A stretch of DNA of 53,041 nucleotides from Candidatus Woesearchaeota archaeon. Its GTDB lineage: Archaea; Nanobdellota; Nanobdellia; Woesearchaeales; ARS49. A program made the translations under genes and the position numbers. The notes beneath the pieces are model-generated. The model was not told the DNA's origin and did not search any database. It saw only the letters and a list, made by a program, of their open reading frames with translations. The stretch covers positions 1 to 53,041 of the forward strand of contig QZIM01000019.1 of the NCBI GenBank assembly GCA_003599055.1, given 5' to 3'. Shown here piece by piece: positions 7,144 to 14,611 of the stretch (position 1 is the stretch's first letter; every line of letters starts with the position of its first letter).

Positions 7144-7587
7144 ATGGATATCGCACAGGAAAACCTCAAACTTCTCGCAAGCCAGCGCCCGGGCGGGATG
7201 CTTGCCCTTCTTGAAAACGAGTCTGCAGGCGGAAACGCAGGACGCCACCGGCTCGGGACTGTTAGCTATGCGTGCACGGGCGCAAACTTTGTCCACGACC
7301 ACGGCCTTATCCTTTATTTTGACAACCCGCAATTCCTCCCGCACGACCTTCGCGAATACCCATCCGCGTGCTACAAAGTCATCAACGGAGAAGTCGACCC
7401 AAAACACCTGGCCGCGCTTCGCCGAGGAGACCTTGACCCAAACGACCTTGAAGGGCTGTGCGCAATCGTCTCCCTTCACGGCACCGTGGATGAAGAATCC
7501 AAAGAACTCCTTTTGGAAACCGCGCGCAGGTACAACCACCTGCACGGCGCGGACATCACGCCCGTGTGGGAACGCCACGCTTATTAA
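7144..7587 (+). CDS. hypothetical soluble protein
   Basis: I do not recognise this 147-aa acidic protein. It has no membrane segment. Visible features are a Gly-rich stretch (GGMLALLENESAGGNAGRH), a beta-rich core with Cys44 and Cys76, and a C-terminal helix (DEESKELLLETARRYNHLHG). CTTAAAGGGG near 7109-7118 could serve as promoter for the ATG at 7144. It overlaps or abuts the tspO frame that follows, so the two probably form one transcript. Confidence 0.55.
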   Translation: MDIAQENLKLLASQRPGGMLALLENESAGGNAGRHRLGTVSYACTGANFVHDHGLILYFDNPQFLPHDLREYPSACYKVINGEVDPKHLAALRRGDLDPNDLEGLCAIVSLHGTVDEESKELLLETARRYNHLHGADITPVWERHAY

Positions 7588-8062
7588 GCAGGACGTCCCG
7601 TTCTGCACCAATGGACGCCTTAAGCTCGCCATCGCGCTTTCTTTTCCGCTTCTTATCGGGCTTGCAAGCGGCTATCTTAGCGCGGACTCAATAAGCACGT
7701 GGTACCAAACCCTTGAAAAGCCAAGCTTCAACCCGCCCAACTGGCTCTTTGGGCCGGTTTGGACACTCCTGTACCTTTTGATGGGCGTTTCGCTGTACCT
7801 TGCCTGGACAAAAACAAGCATTGACAAACTCCCCTTCTTTTTCATCCAGCTCTTCCTTAACGCGGCGTGGAGCCCACTATTCTTCCTTTTGCAAAACCCG
7901 CTCCTTGCCCTCATTGACATCGCGCTTCTTTGGCTTGCCATCATTGCAATGATTTTTCAGCTCTACGCGCACTCAAGAAGCGCAGCGCTCCTGCAAGTCC
8001 CCTACTTTCTTTGGGTTACGTTTGCCGCAGCATTAAACCTTGCCATTGCTCTTCTTAACTAA
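7583..8062 (+). CDS. tspO: TspO/MBR family membrane protein
   Basis: The product is about 159 aa with five hydrophobic helices. It contains the TspO signature residues: W-x-Q-T-L-x-K-P-S-F-N-P-P, then WLFGPVWTLLYLLMGVSLY, QLFLNAAWSPLFF, and a C-terminal LWVTFAAALNLAI. Family members bind tetrapyrroles or related ligands in the membrane. The start is unresolved: no ATG, GTG or TTG exists in frame near the expected N-terminus. I place it at the ATT at 7583, overlapping the previous stop. The nearby ATG at 7611 is in another frame, so a frameshift is an alternative. Confidence 0.8.
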   Translation: MKQDVPFCTNGRLKLAIALSFPLLIGLASGYLSADSISTWYQTLEKPSFNPPNWLFGPVWTLLYLLMGVSLYLAWTKTSIDKLPFFFIQLFLNAAWSPLFFLLQNPLLALIDIALLWLAIIAMIFQLYAHSRSAALLQVPYFLWVTFAAALNLAIALLN

Positions 8063-8070
8063 AAAAAGAA

Positions 8071-8100
8071 CCCAAAAGCGGGACACTGCCCGCCTTTGGG
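8071..8100. terminator. Hairpin between convergent tspO and kinase genes
   Basis: CCCAAA-A-GCGGG pairs with CCCGC-C-TTTGGG around a 6-nt loop, giving 11 bp with one mismatch. It starts 9 nt after the tspO stop. There is no long T-run on the plus side, so it may protect the 3' end rather than terminate. Confidence 0.4.
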
Positions 8101-8148
8101 AAACCCCGTAAAAACCCTTTTATTCCGCTGATTCTTTCAACCGTGACT

Positions 8149-9639
8149 TTACCCTGCGTCAAACTCCTTCCACTGCGTTTTTGGCGTTTTGGAATCCAGC
8201 CGGTACGCCTGCGTCTTTCCCGGACTGTTCCTAAAATCCCTGCGCACCTGCGCGGGCAGCGCAAACACCATCCGCAACTGCCCAAACTGAACTGCCGACG
8301 GGTGCCGAAGCTCATACCACTTCTCCGGAGACAACATCGCCCGCTCCTCGCGGTCGAGCCACTGCAGCACCGTCCCGTTCTGAGAACTGTAATCCCGAAG
8401 CGCGAACCGGTACTCGCCGTCAAGAAACAGCGTCCGCACGCCTGCGTGAACCCGCGAAACCGAAGACTGGTTGGCAAAACGAATATCTGCCTTCTCCCCC
8501 CGTCCGACCACCCACTCCGTCTTGCCGGGACTCGCATACACTTTTACACCGGAAAGACCGCTCACTTTTGCCGCACGCATCATCTGCCCGTACTCCTCCT
8601 CCGGCGCCAAAATAAACAGCCCGTACCTGAGCTTAAAATCAGCATCACCCATCTGCTCGTTCTGCACATCAAGAAGCAAAGAGTCCATTGAAAACTGCTG
8701 CGGCGCAATCAAAATCTTTCGCGTCTGCGCGCCCGCATCAAGCCCGTACAAAACCCGGTCAAGCTCTGCGCGCACCTCGCGCGCGGACGGGCGGCACTTT
8801 GGGTCACGCAACGTCATCTCCCGAATCAGCCGGTTCACCTCATCAGGCGCGTTCTTCAAATGCTGCGGAACCCACTTCCGATACGCGCGAAGCATATCAT
8901 ACGTGCCCATCCTCCCCTGCACGGTCGGCGCGGAGTGACGTCCCTTTGCAGCACCCGCAAGCTCGTACAAAATCTTTCCCAAACTGTACACATCCCCCGT
9001 ATCCGTCGCATCAAAACCCTCATCCGCGATAATCTTGTCAATCTCCTCAGGAGGCATATACGCCGCAGTCCCCACGGCAACCTCATCGAATCGCTGCGTG
9101 ATGCTGTATGACTCATAGCGCAGCTTTCCAATACCCCAATCAAGCACGCGCGCAACCTTTTGGCCGGGAAGGCCAATCTCACGCGCCTTTTGCGGGTCAA
9201 TCAGAATATTTGCCGGCTTTAAGTCCCGGTGCACAATCCCCATTGGGTGCACGGTCTCAAGCGCCTGCGCAACATCACGCGCAATGCAGAGCGCATCAGG
9301 AACAGAGAGTGCGCGGTCATTCATCAGCTCCAAAACCGTCCGCCCCTTCACGAGCTCCATCACGATGTAAAACGCGTCACCCTCGCGCCCCCACTCGTAC
9401 GCAGGAACAATATTCGGATGGTTCAGCCTCAAAAGCCGGTCAGAAATCTCGCACTCAACCGCCCAGCGCGCAGCCATTTCCTCAAGACACTCCTTGGGCG
9501 GCTGAACAATCTTTACCGCGCGCTCAACTTTCGGCATTGACTCGTGCGTTGCCGCAAAAACAGAACCCATCCCGCCCCTGCCGAGCGGCATTTGCAGGAC
9601 CCACCTGCCAACTTTGGGCTTTTGCTCGTCCTCGCTCAT
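8149..9639 (-). CDS. PknB-like Ser/Thr protein kinase with C-terminal FHA domain
   Basis: The 496-aa soluble protein has a complete Hanks-type kinase domain (about 12-295): Gly loop LGRGGMGSV (19-27), Lys43 in AVK, catalytic HRDLKPAN (137-144), DWG in place of DFG (167-169), PPE (196-198) and the D-V-Y-S-L-G motif. An FHA domain (about 365-455) has the phosphothreonine-binding residues GR (379-380), SRVH (395-398) and NGT (421-423). It lacks the membrane segment usual in bacterial PknB. The kinase-FHA pairing suggests autophosphorylation and phosphopeptide binding in cis or with partners. TTCTTAAATC near 9664-9672 lies about 28 nt from the ATG. Transfer from bacteria is likely but not proven. 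Confidence 0.92.
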   Translation of the reverse strand: MSEDEQKPKVGRWVLQMPLGRGGMGSVFAATHESMPKVERAVKIVQPPKECLEEMAARWAVECEISDRLLRLNHPNIVPAYEWGREGDAFYIVMELVKGRTVLELMNDRALSVPDALCIARDVAQALETVHPMGIVHRDLKPANILIDPQKAREIGLPGQKVARVLDWGIGKLRYESYSITQRFDEVAVGTAAYMPPEEIDKIIADEGFDATDTGDVYSLGKILYELAGAAKGRHSAPTVQGRMGTYDMLRAYRKWVPQHLKNAPDEVNRLIREMTLRDPKCRPSAREVRAELDRVLYGLDAGAQTRKILIAPQQFSMDSLLLDVQNEQMGDADFKLRYGLFILAPEEEYGQMMRAAKVSGLSGVKVYASPGKTEWVVGRGEKADIRFANQSSVSRVHAGVRTLFLDGEYRFALRDYSSQNGTVLQWLDREERAMLSPEKWYELRHPSAVQFGQLRMVFALPAQVRRDFRNSPGKTQAYRLDSKTPKTQWKEFDAG

Positions 9640-9699
9640 ACTTTATATAATGCGCAAATCCTGATTTAAGAACACTGCCTGTACAGTACGAATGTACGT

Positions 9700-9999
9700 T
9701 CAAAACTCGTCCTTCAAATCGTAAAACATCGCGACGAACTTGCGCGTTGCAACCTTTAGCTCCTTTTGGCCGGTCGGCGTTATCGTGTATTTCTTTATCC
9801 TGCCTCCGCCCTTTTCCTCAACAATCAGCCCGCGCGAACTCAATTCCTTAAGCACGGGATAAATCGTCCCCGCGCTCGGCCGGCACCCTTTGCGCTTTTC
9901 CAACTCACTTCGGATGTCATCTCCTGACATTGCCTTTTTGCTGATGAGCCTCAGCACGAGAAAACTCAAGAATCCCTTCATCTCGCACGTGCCGGTCAT
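9700..9999 (-). CDS. PadR family transcriptional regulator
   Basis: The 99-aa winged-helix protein shows the PadR pattern: a helix with LSFLVLRLISKKAMSGDDI, recognition segment CRPSAGTIYPVLKELSSRGLI, wing VEEKGGGRIKKYTITPTG and a C-terminal helix for dimerisation. PadR proteins are mostly repressors that respond to small molecules or stress. Two identical-type palindromes lie just upstream (10040-10085) between this gene and a divergent small gene, the expected autoregulatory layout. The kinase gene follows on the same strand after 60 nt and may be influenced. Confidence 0.92.
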   Translation of the reverse strand: MTGTCEMKGFLSFLVLRLISKKAMSGDDIRSELEKRKGCRPSAGTIYPVLKELSSRGLIVEEKGGGRIKKYTITPTGQKELKVATRKFVAMFYDLKDEF

Positions 10000-10039
10000 A
10001 GCGCGTTTTGAGACGCCATCGTATATATGTCTTGCGGTC

Positions 10040-10085
10040 TATCGGAAAACCGATACATTAAAATAGTAGTATCGGATAACCGATA
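10040..10085. promoter_or_regulatory. Twin palindromic PadR operator
   Basis: Two 16-nt palindromes, TATCGGAAAACCGATA (10040-10055) and TATCGGATAACCGATA (10070-10085), differ only in the central base pairs. Their starts are 30 nt apart, close to three helical turns, so two dimers would bind the same DNA face. The AT-rich spacer ATTAAAATAG between them is the likely promoter element of the divergent 10118 gene. Binding by the adjacent PadR protein is inferred. Confidence 0.8.
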
Positions 10086-10117
10086 CAAGTGCGCTTTTGC
10101 GCACGGAGGCACAAAAA

Positions 10118-10264
10118 ATGGGAACCACCTGCAACATCAGCGCGTGCGGAAGAAACTTCCTCACCAAAGAGGAAAAGCTCGAACTCCTCAAAGAGTACGA
10201 AGAAAACCTCGCGCAAGAACTCAAAGGCGTCAAGGAACGAATGAAAGAACTCGCAAAAGAATAA
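10118..10264 (+). CDS. 48-aa PadR-associated small protein
   Basis: The ORF has a strong ribosome site (GGAGG, 10105-10109) 8 nt before its ATG. The product begins MGTTCNISACGRNFLTKEEK, with two cysteines, and continues as one charged amphipathic helix (LELLKEYEENLAQELKGV, KERMKELAKE). Such LTKEE...LLKEY...LxxELKxVxERxxEL helices occur in small proteins encoded beside PadR regulators in archaea (DUF5320-like, from memory). It is probably the target of the PadR repressor. The stop is followed by a T-rich terminator that overlaps the end of the convergent 10269 gene. Confidence 0.8.
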   Translation: MGTTCNISACGRNFLTKEEKLELLKEYEENLAQELKGVKERMKELAKE

Positions 10265-10290
10265 TTTTTTACTTTTTTTCCTTTTTCTTA
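10262..10290 (+). terminator. T-rich terminator overlapping a convergent gene end
   Basis: T runs (TTTTTT-AC-TTTTTTT-CC-TTTTT) directly follow the TAA of the 48-aa gene. The same bases on the other strand encode the Lys-rich C-terminus FKKKEKK of the 10269-11072 product, so the sequence serves both. Confidence 0.5.
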
Positions 10291-11072
10291 AACTGATAAA
10301 ACGTCCCCGGACGAATCACCGGGCTCACGCCCGCAGGCATACGCGCGGTTGCCACACAACTCACCTCCAGCGTGCCCCCGAGCACGTCACTGAGCCGCAC
10401 AAGACGCACATCAACACTTCCCCTCGCACACCGATACTCAACCTCTGCTGCAGACAACGTCTCCACACGCGCAGAACTATCCTTGTGATTCTTCAGCCTT
10501 CGAAACCACCCCCCAACCACCACCTGCTCAAGAACAGGGCCGTAACACGCGCGCAACACTTCGTCTGCAAGCATTCGGTCACGGTCCGCACCCCGCATAT
10601 CATACCCCTGCGGCTTATCCGGAACATCCGCAATCCTTCCCGCAATTCGCGCACGCGCAACCGCATTTCGCACAAACTTATCAGATTCCGGCAGCAAAAA
10701 CTCAATCGTACGCATCTGCCTTCGCGCCATTTGTGCGCCGTACGCACACGCAAGATTGCTCTGTTTTGTTGACGGGTCATCAAACGCCACGCGCGCCTTT
10801 CCATTTTCCACAAAATACAGCGCAACCGTCCTTGACCACTGCGCATCCATACAAAACACGTCATTTCCCGCAATACGAAAAAGCGCATCCTCCTGCGCAC
10901 TTGGAAGCACTGCACCAACCTTCGCTGCAACCTGCACTGCTTCCTCAAGATTTCGCGCATACCCCGCACGCCCCGCGTACAAAACATCATTAAACGCCTG
11001 AATCTCAACCGCAGGGTCACCAAAAACATTCACCCCCGTAAGCTGATACCCTGAACCCGACACTTTCAGCAT
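10269..11072 (-). CDS. hypothetical soluble protein
   Basis: The product is 267 aa with no family I recognise. It has no membrane segment, is rich in Arg and Ala, and has five cysteines. A helix pair around 95-150 (SNLACAYGAQMARRQMRTIE) and a beta-rich C-terminal part (about 200-260) end in the basic tail FKKKEKK. The box TTTTAAATAGG (11094-11104) lies 27 nt before the ATG at 11072, supporting this start and a leaderless mRNA. Confidence 0.6.
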   Translation of the reverse strand: MLKVSGSGYQLTGVNVFGDPAVEIQAFNDVLYAGRAGYARNLEEAVQVAAKVGAVLPSAQEDALFRIAGNDVFCMDAQWSRTVALYFVENGKARVAFDDPSTKQSNLACAYGAQMARRQMRTIEFLLPESDKFVRNAVARARIAGRIADVPDKPQGYDMRGADRDRMLADEVLRACYGPVLEQVVVGGWFRRLKNHKDSSARVETLSAAEVEYRCARGSVDVRLVRLSDVLGGTLEVSCVATARMPAGVSPVIRPGTFYQFKKKEKK

Positions 11073-11172
11073 ATTTGCGCGGCATTCGCCGCCCTATTTA
11101 AAAGTAATGACAAGAAAGCTTTATAAACCGCCCTTTGCGCAACCGCCCTGAAGGCTTACCGCTTTTTTTCAA

Positions 11173-11245
11173 GAGCCCGTGGTCTAGCGGTTATGACGGC
11201 TCGTTGACGTCGAGCAAGTCGCCAGTTCGAACCTGGCCGGGCTCA
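11173..11245 (+). tRNA. tRNA-Val (anticodon GAC)
   Basis: The acceptor is GAGCCCG/CGGGCTC with discriminator A at 11245. The D-arm is GTCTAGCGGTTATGAC. The anticodon stem GCTCG/CGAGC encloses TTGACGT, giving anticodon GAC. The T-arm is GCCAG-TTCGAAC-CTGGC. There is no intron and CCA is not encoded. A TATA-like CTTTATAAAC lies at about 11118-11127. Confidence 0.95.
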
Positions 11246-11259
11246 TAAAACGGCGAGCG

Positions 11260-11341
11260 CGCAAGCGCTTGCGACAAATGAGACGCAGCCAGGTTTGAAC
11301 TCCGGCCCATCGGGACTGAGTTCGAACCTGGCCTCGGCTCA
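11260..11341 (+). repeat. tRNA-Val 3'-end mimic with long hairpin
   Basis: Positions 11319-11341 (AGTTCGAACCTGGCC, two mismatches, GGCTCA) nearly repeat the tRNA-Val T-arm and acceptor end (11224-11245), 95-96 nt downstream. The stretch 11288-11302 is its reverse complement with one G-U pair, so 11288-11332 folds as a 15-bp hairpin with an inner CCC/GGG. A perfect 14-nt palindrome CGCAAGCGCTTGCG (11260-11273) precedes it. The arrangement matches the mimic behind tRNA-Leu. Confidence 0.8.
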
Positions 11342-11411
11342 TATTTTTCTTTCTTTCCTATTCTCAAGAGACCACATAACATTTATAAACACACAGACGA
11401 TTGAAAACCAA

Positions 11412-12557
11412 ATGGAAAAAGAGGGGAACGGCAGATACATCTTCTTTGGACTCCTTGCAGTCGTTGCCATTGCCAGCTTTATCACGGTCATCCCCTTCAT
11501 CGGCTCAGTCATCATCGGCGCAATCCTTGCATTCATCTTCCACCCGCTCTTTGAATGGGTCCACCGCAAAGTCAAATACCGCGCGCTCAGCGCATTCCTC
11601 ATCGCATTTGTCCTTTTACTCCTCGTCACCATCCCCTCAGCCATTTTCATCAAAAACCTCGCCGGCGAAAGCCAATACCTCTACCTTCGCACAAAACAAC
11701 TCGTCTTCTCCGGCTCCCTTATTGAAGACCGGTGCTACGAAGACACCTTCCTTTGCCGCTCGGTCAAAAACGTCAACTCACTCCTGCGCGACGAAAAAAC
11801 CCGCACCTACCTCCTCCAACTCATCAACGACGGCATATCCTCATTCACCTCACAACTCAGCGCAATCCTCTTCTCACTACCCCACCTCGTCCTTGGGCTT
11901 ATGGTCACCCTTTTCACCACGTACTACCTCCTTGTTGACGGGCCACAACTGATGAAACGCCTCGCAACCACCATTCCCCTCAAAGTCCACCACCAAGACC
12001 AAGTCATCAAGCAATTCGGCGACGTCACCTACGCACTCATCTACGGCGCACTCATCGTCGCAGTCCTTCAGGGCGCAATCGCCGCATTCGGCTTTTGGCT
12101 CTTTGGCGTCAAAGGATTCCTCTGGTGGGGCGTAGTCACCACGTTCTTTGCACTCGTCCCCTTCGTCGGAACCGCGCTCATCTGGGTTCCCATCAGCGCA
12201 TTCCTCGTCCTCTCCGGATACGTCGGCGGCGAACAAAGCATTATGCTCTCCGGCCTTGGGCTCTTCCTTTACGGCGTCTTTGTCATCTCCGCAGTTGACA
12301 ACATCATCAAGCCATACATCATCGCAGAACGCGCACGCGTCCACCCCCTCCTTGTCATGGTCGGCGTCCTTGGCGGCCTTTACATGTTCGGCCCCATCGG
12401 CGCAATCATCGGCCCCTTCCTCCTTGCACTCCTCCAAACCCTCTTTGAAATCTACGAACGCGAACGCCTCCCCCACCTCGACGAAATCGGCTCCCTCTTC
12501 AACGGCCACACCCACAAGCAACACCGCGCAGCAGAAGCAAAACACAAACGAGCGTGA
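11412..12557 (+). CDS. AI-2E family transporter (PerM/YdgG-like)
   Basis: The 381-aa polytopic membrane protein has about seven or eight hydrophobic helices. The pattern is typical of the family: an N-terminal pair (residues about 9-45), a cytosolic or external loop (about 85-150), then GALIVAVLQGAIAAFGFWLFG, FFALVPFVGTALIWVPI, and the C-terminal GVLGGLYMFGPIGAIIGPF. Bacterial members export autoinducer-2 or act in Na+/Li+(H+) transport; substrate is unknown here. The ATG at 11412 is 27 nt from TTTATAAA (11382-11389). The tail is His/Lys-rich (HTHKQHRAAEAKHKR). Confidence 0.88.
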   Translation: MEKEGNGRYIFFGLLAVVAIASFITVIPFIGSVIIGAILAFIFHPLFEWVHRKVKYRALSAFLIAFVLLLLVTIPSAIFIKNLAGESQYLYLRTKQLVFSGSLIEDRCYEDTFLCRSVKNVNSLLRDEKTRTYLLQLINDGISSFTSQLSAILFSLPHLVLGLMVTLFTTYYLLVDGPQLMKRLATTIPLKVHHQDQVIKQFGDVTYALIYGALIVAVLQGAIAAFGFWLFGVKGFLWWGVVTTFFALVPFVGTALIWVPISAFLVLSGYVGGEQSIMLSGLGLFLYGVFVISAVDNIIKPYIIAERARVHPLLVMVGVLGGLYMFGPIGAIIGPFLLALLQTLFEIYERERLPHLDEIGSLFNGHTHKQHRAAEAKHKRA

Positions 12558-12637
12558 CACAACGTGAAACTCAACGTGAACGTCCAGAAATCCCTTGGGC
12601 ATTTCAGTCCTTTAACCTTTAAATGGAGTGATGCCGA

Positions 12638-14131
12638 ATGAAGTTAAAGGTTAAAGATATGGACATTTCCACAGGAGATATCCAAATCATCATTCTCAAC
12701 GAAAAAGACGCGCACGACCTTGACCTTCACCCGATGGACCGCCTCGTCCTCACCCTTCGCGGCAAACAAACCATTGCCATCCTTGACATTGCCGAAAGCA
12801 AAAAAGCAGTCCCGCCGGGAAGAGCAGGACTCTTTGAAGAAACCCTGCACGCCCTTTCCGCAAAAGACGGAGACACAATTAAAATAGGCATTGCAGACAA
12901 GCCCGAATCCGTCGCATACATCCGCAAAAAAATGGACGGCGGACACCTTAGCCCAAAAGAACTCGCAACCATCACCCAAGACATCACCCAAAACAAGCTC
13001 ACCGACGTCGAACTCACCAGCTTTGTCGTTGCCAGCTACACGCGCGGCATGAATATGCACGAAATTGCCGCCCTTACCAAGGCAATGGCAAAATCAGGCG
13101 ACCGGCTCACCTTTGGCAAATACCCCCTCGTTGACGTCCACAGCATCGGCGGCGTCGCCGGCAACAGAACCACCATGCTCATCGTCCCCCTCCTTGTTGC
13201 CGCCGGCTGCACGGTCCCCAAAACCTCCAGCAGAGCAATCACGTCCCCTGCAGGAACCGCAGACACGATGGAAATCCTCTGCCCCGTCTCCCTTCCCACG
13301 CAAAAGCTCAAAAAAATCATCAACGACGTCGGCGGATTCATCATCTGGGGCGGCTCGGTCAACCTCGCCCCTGCCGACGACAAAATCATCCGCATCGAAC
13401 ACCCGCTCTCCATTGACGCCGAAGGGCAAATGCTCGCCTCAATCATGGCAAAAAAAGCAAGCGTCGGGGCAACCCACCTCCTTATGGAAATACCGCTCGG
13501 CCCCGGAACCAAAGTCAAAGACAAACGCCAAGCAAAACACCTTGCAAAACACTTCGCAGAACTCGGCAACCTCCTTGGCATCAAAGTCAAAACCATCACC
13601 ACCGACGGCTCACAACCCATCGGCTCAGGCATCGGGCCCATCCTCGAAGCACGGGACGTCATTTGGGCACTCAAAAGCGACCCGCGCGCACCAAGCGACC
13701 TCATCGACAAAAGCCTGCAGATGACCGGCACCCTCCTTGAATTTTGCGGCAAAGCTGTGCGCGGCAAAGGCCGCGCCCTCGCAAAACAACTCCTCACCTC
13801 CGGCGCGGCATACGGCGCAATGGTACGCATCGTCGAAGCACAGGGCGGAAAAATGCCCAAAACAGACGACCTCCTCCCTGCAAAAATGGCGTACACCCTT
13901 CGCGCGCACAAAACCGGCAAAATCAAGGACATCCCCAATGCCCTCATCACCAAAGTCGCCCGCCTTGCCGGCGCACCAATCGACCCTGACGCGGGAATAT
14001 TCCTCCACACCCACTGCAGCTGCCCAATCAAAAAAGGAGAACCCATCATCACCATCTACGCACGCTCATCACACAAGCTCGACAATGCCGTCAAACAACT
14101 CAAACGAATGGGAGGAATTTCCGTCCGATGA
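12638..14131 (+). CDS. deoA: AMP phosphorylase (thymidine phosphorylase family, archaeal type)
   Basis: At 497 aa it has the archaeal length. An N-terminal double-psi-like domain (1-~85) precedes the thymidine phosphorylase core. Active-site sequences are visible: HSIGGVAGNRTTM, KTSSRAITSPAGTADTME, and a C-terminal sandwich domain with AGAPIDPDAGIFLHTHCSCPI. The enzyme splits AMP with phosphate into adenine and ribose 1,5-bisphosphate, the entry to the archaeal pentose bisphosphate pathway toward type III RuBisCO. Neither the isomerase nor RuBisCO is in this window. GGAGTGATG upstream serves as ribosome site. The stop overlaps the next ATG (ATGA). Confidence 0.92.
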   Translation: MKLKVKDMDISTGDIQIIILNEKDAHDLDLHPMDRLVLTLRGKQTIAILDIAESKKAVPPGRAGLFEETLHALSAKDGDTIKIGIADKPESVAYIRKKMDGGHLSPKELATITQDITQNKLTDVELTSFVVASYTRGMNMHEIAALTKAMAKSGDRLTFGKYPLVDVHSIGGVAGNRTTMLIVPLLVAAGCTVPKTSSRAITSPAGTADTMEILCPVSLPTQKLKKIINDVGGFIIWGGSVNLAPADDKIIRIEHPLSIDAEGQMLASIMAKKASVGATHLLMEIPLGPGTKVKDKRQAKHLAKHFAELGNLLGIKVKTITTDGSQPIGSGIGPILEARDVIWALKSDPRAPSDLIDKSLQMTGTLLEFCGKAVRGKGRALAKQLLTSGAAYGAMVRIVEAQGGKMPKTDDLLPAKMAYTLRAHKTGKIKDIPNALITKVARLAGAPIDPDAGIFLHTHCSCPIKKGEPIITIYARSSHKLDNAVKQLKRMGGISVR

Positions 14132-14574
14132 AATTCTACCAAATCCGCGAAGAAGACCGCCAGTTCTTCTACGCACTCCTCTACGGCACAGGCATCATCT
14201 TATTTTGGCGCGGCATCTGGGAAGTCAGCTACGAAATCCCCCTCCTTGAAAACGTGTACTTCTGCCTCTTCGTCGGACTCTTCATCCTCACCATCACCGG
14301 CTATATGTACCGCGAATTCGACCCGCTCTCGGCAAAAATGAACAAAATCTCCAAACTCCTCCACGACGTCATCCGCGAGCACAAGCGCGGAGACCCCCAC
14401 GAAATCTACTACCGCGACGACATCGGCGGACACTCCCACAAAATCCTCCCCCACAAAATCAAGCGCATCGAACACGACTTATTAGTGTGCGAATCAGACG
14501 GGCACGAACTCTTCATCCCGCTCTCACGCGTCCACAAAGTCCACAAACAGGGAAAAACGATTTGGAAACGGTAA
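14128..14574 (+). CDS. Membrane-anchored DUF504 (MJ1316-like) protein
   Basis: The 148-aa protein has two N-terminal membrane helices (about 14-34 and 40-60), then a domain (about 70-148) that matches DUF504/UPF0248: NKISKLLHDVIRE, EIYYRDDI, KILPHKIKRIEHDLLV and FIPLSRVHKVHKQGKTIW. DUF504 was proposed to recognise RNA cyclic-phosphate ends in RNA repair; standalone archaeal members are soluble, so the membrane anchor is unusual. It overlaps the AMP phosphorylase gene by 4 nt, implying one transcript and possibly a link to nucleotide or RNA turnover. Confidence 0.75.
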   Translation: MKFYQIREEDRQFFYALLYGTGIILFWRGIWEVSYEIPLLENVYFCLFVGLFILTITGYMYREFDPLSAKMNKISKLLHDVIREHKRGDPHEIYYRDDIGGHSHKILPHKIKRIEHDLLVCESDGHELFIPLSRVHKVHKQGKTIWKR

Positions 14575-14611
14575 GCATACATTTTTAAAAAAACAACACC
14601 TCTCTCCCTTT

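Noticed and set aside
9108-9650. 180-aa plus-strand frame opposite the kinase
   Set aside because: Shadow of the kinase coding strand, Gln/Pro/Ala/Ser-rich with no motif.
11877-12602. Cys/Asp-rich 241-aa frame antisense to the AI-2E transporter
   Set aside because: Low-complexity composition is the mirror of transporter codons; no start signals.
13036-14055. 339-aa open frame antisense to the AMP phosphorylase gene
   Set aside because: It lies wholly inside a clear enzyme gene, has no promoter or family pattern, and arises from codon bias of the opposite strand.
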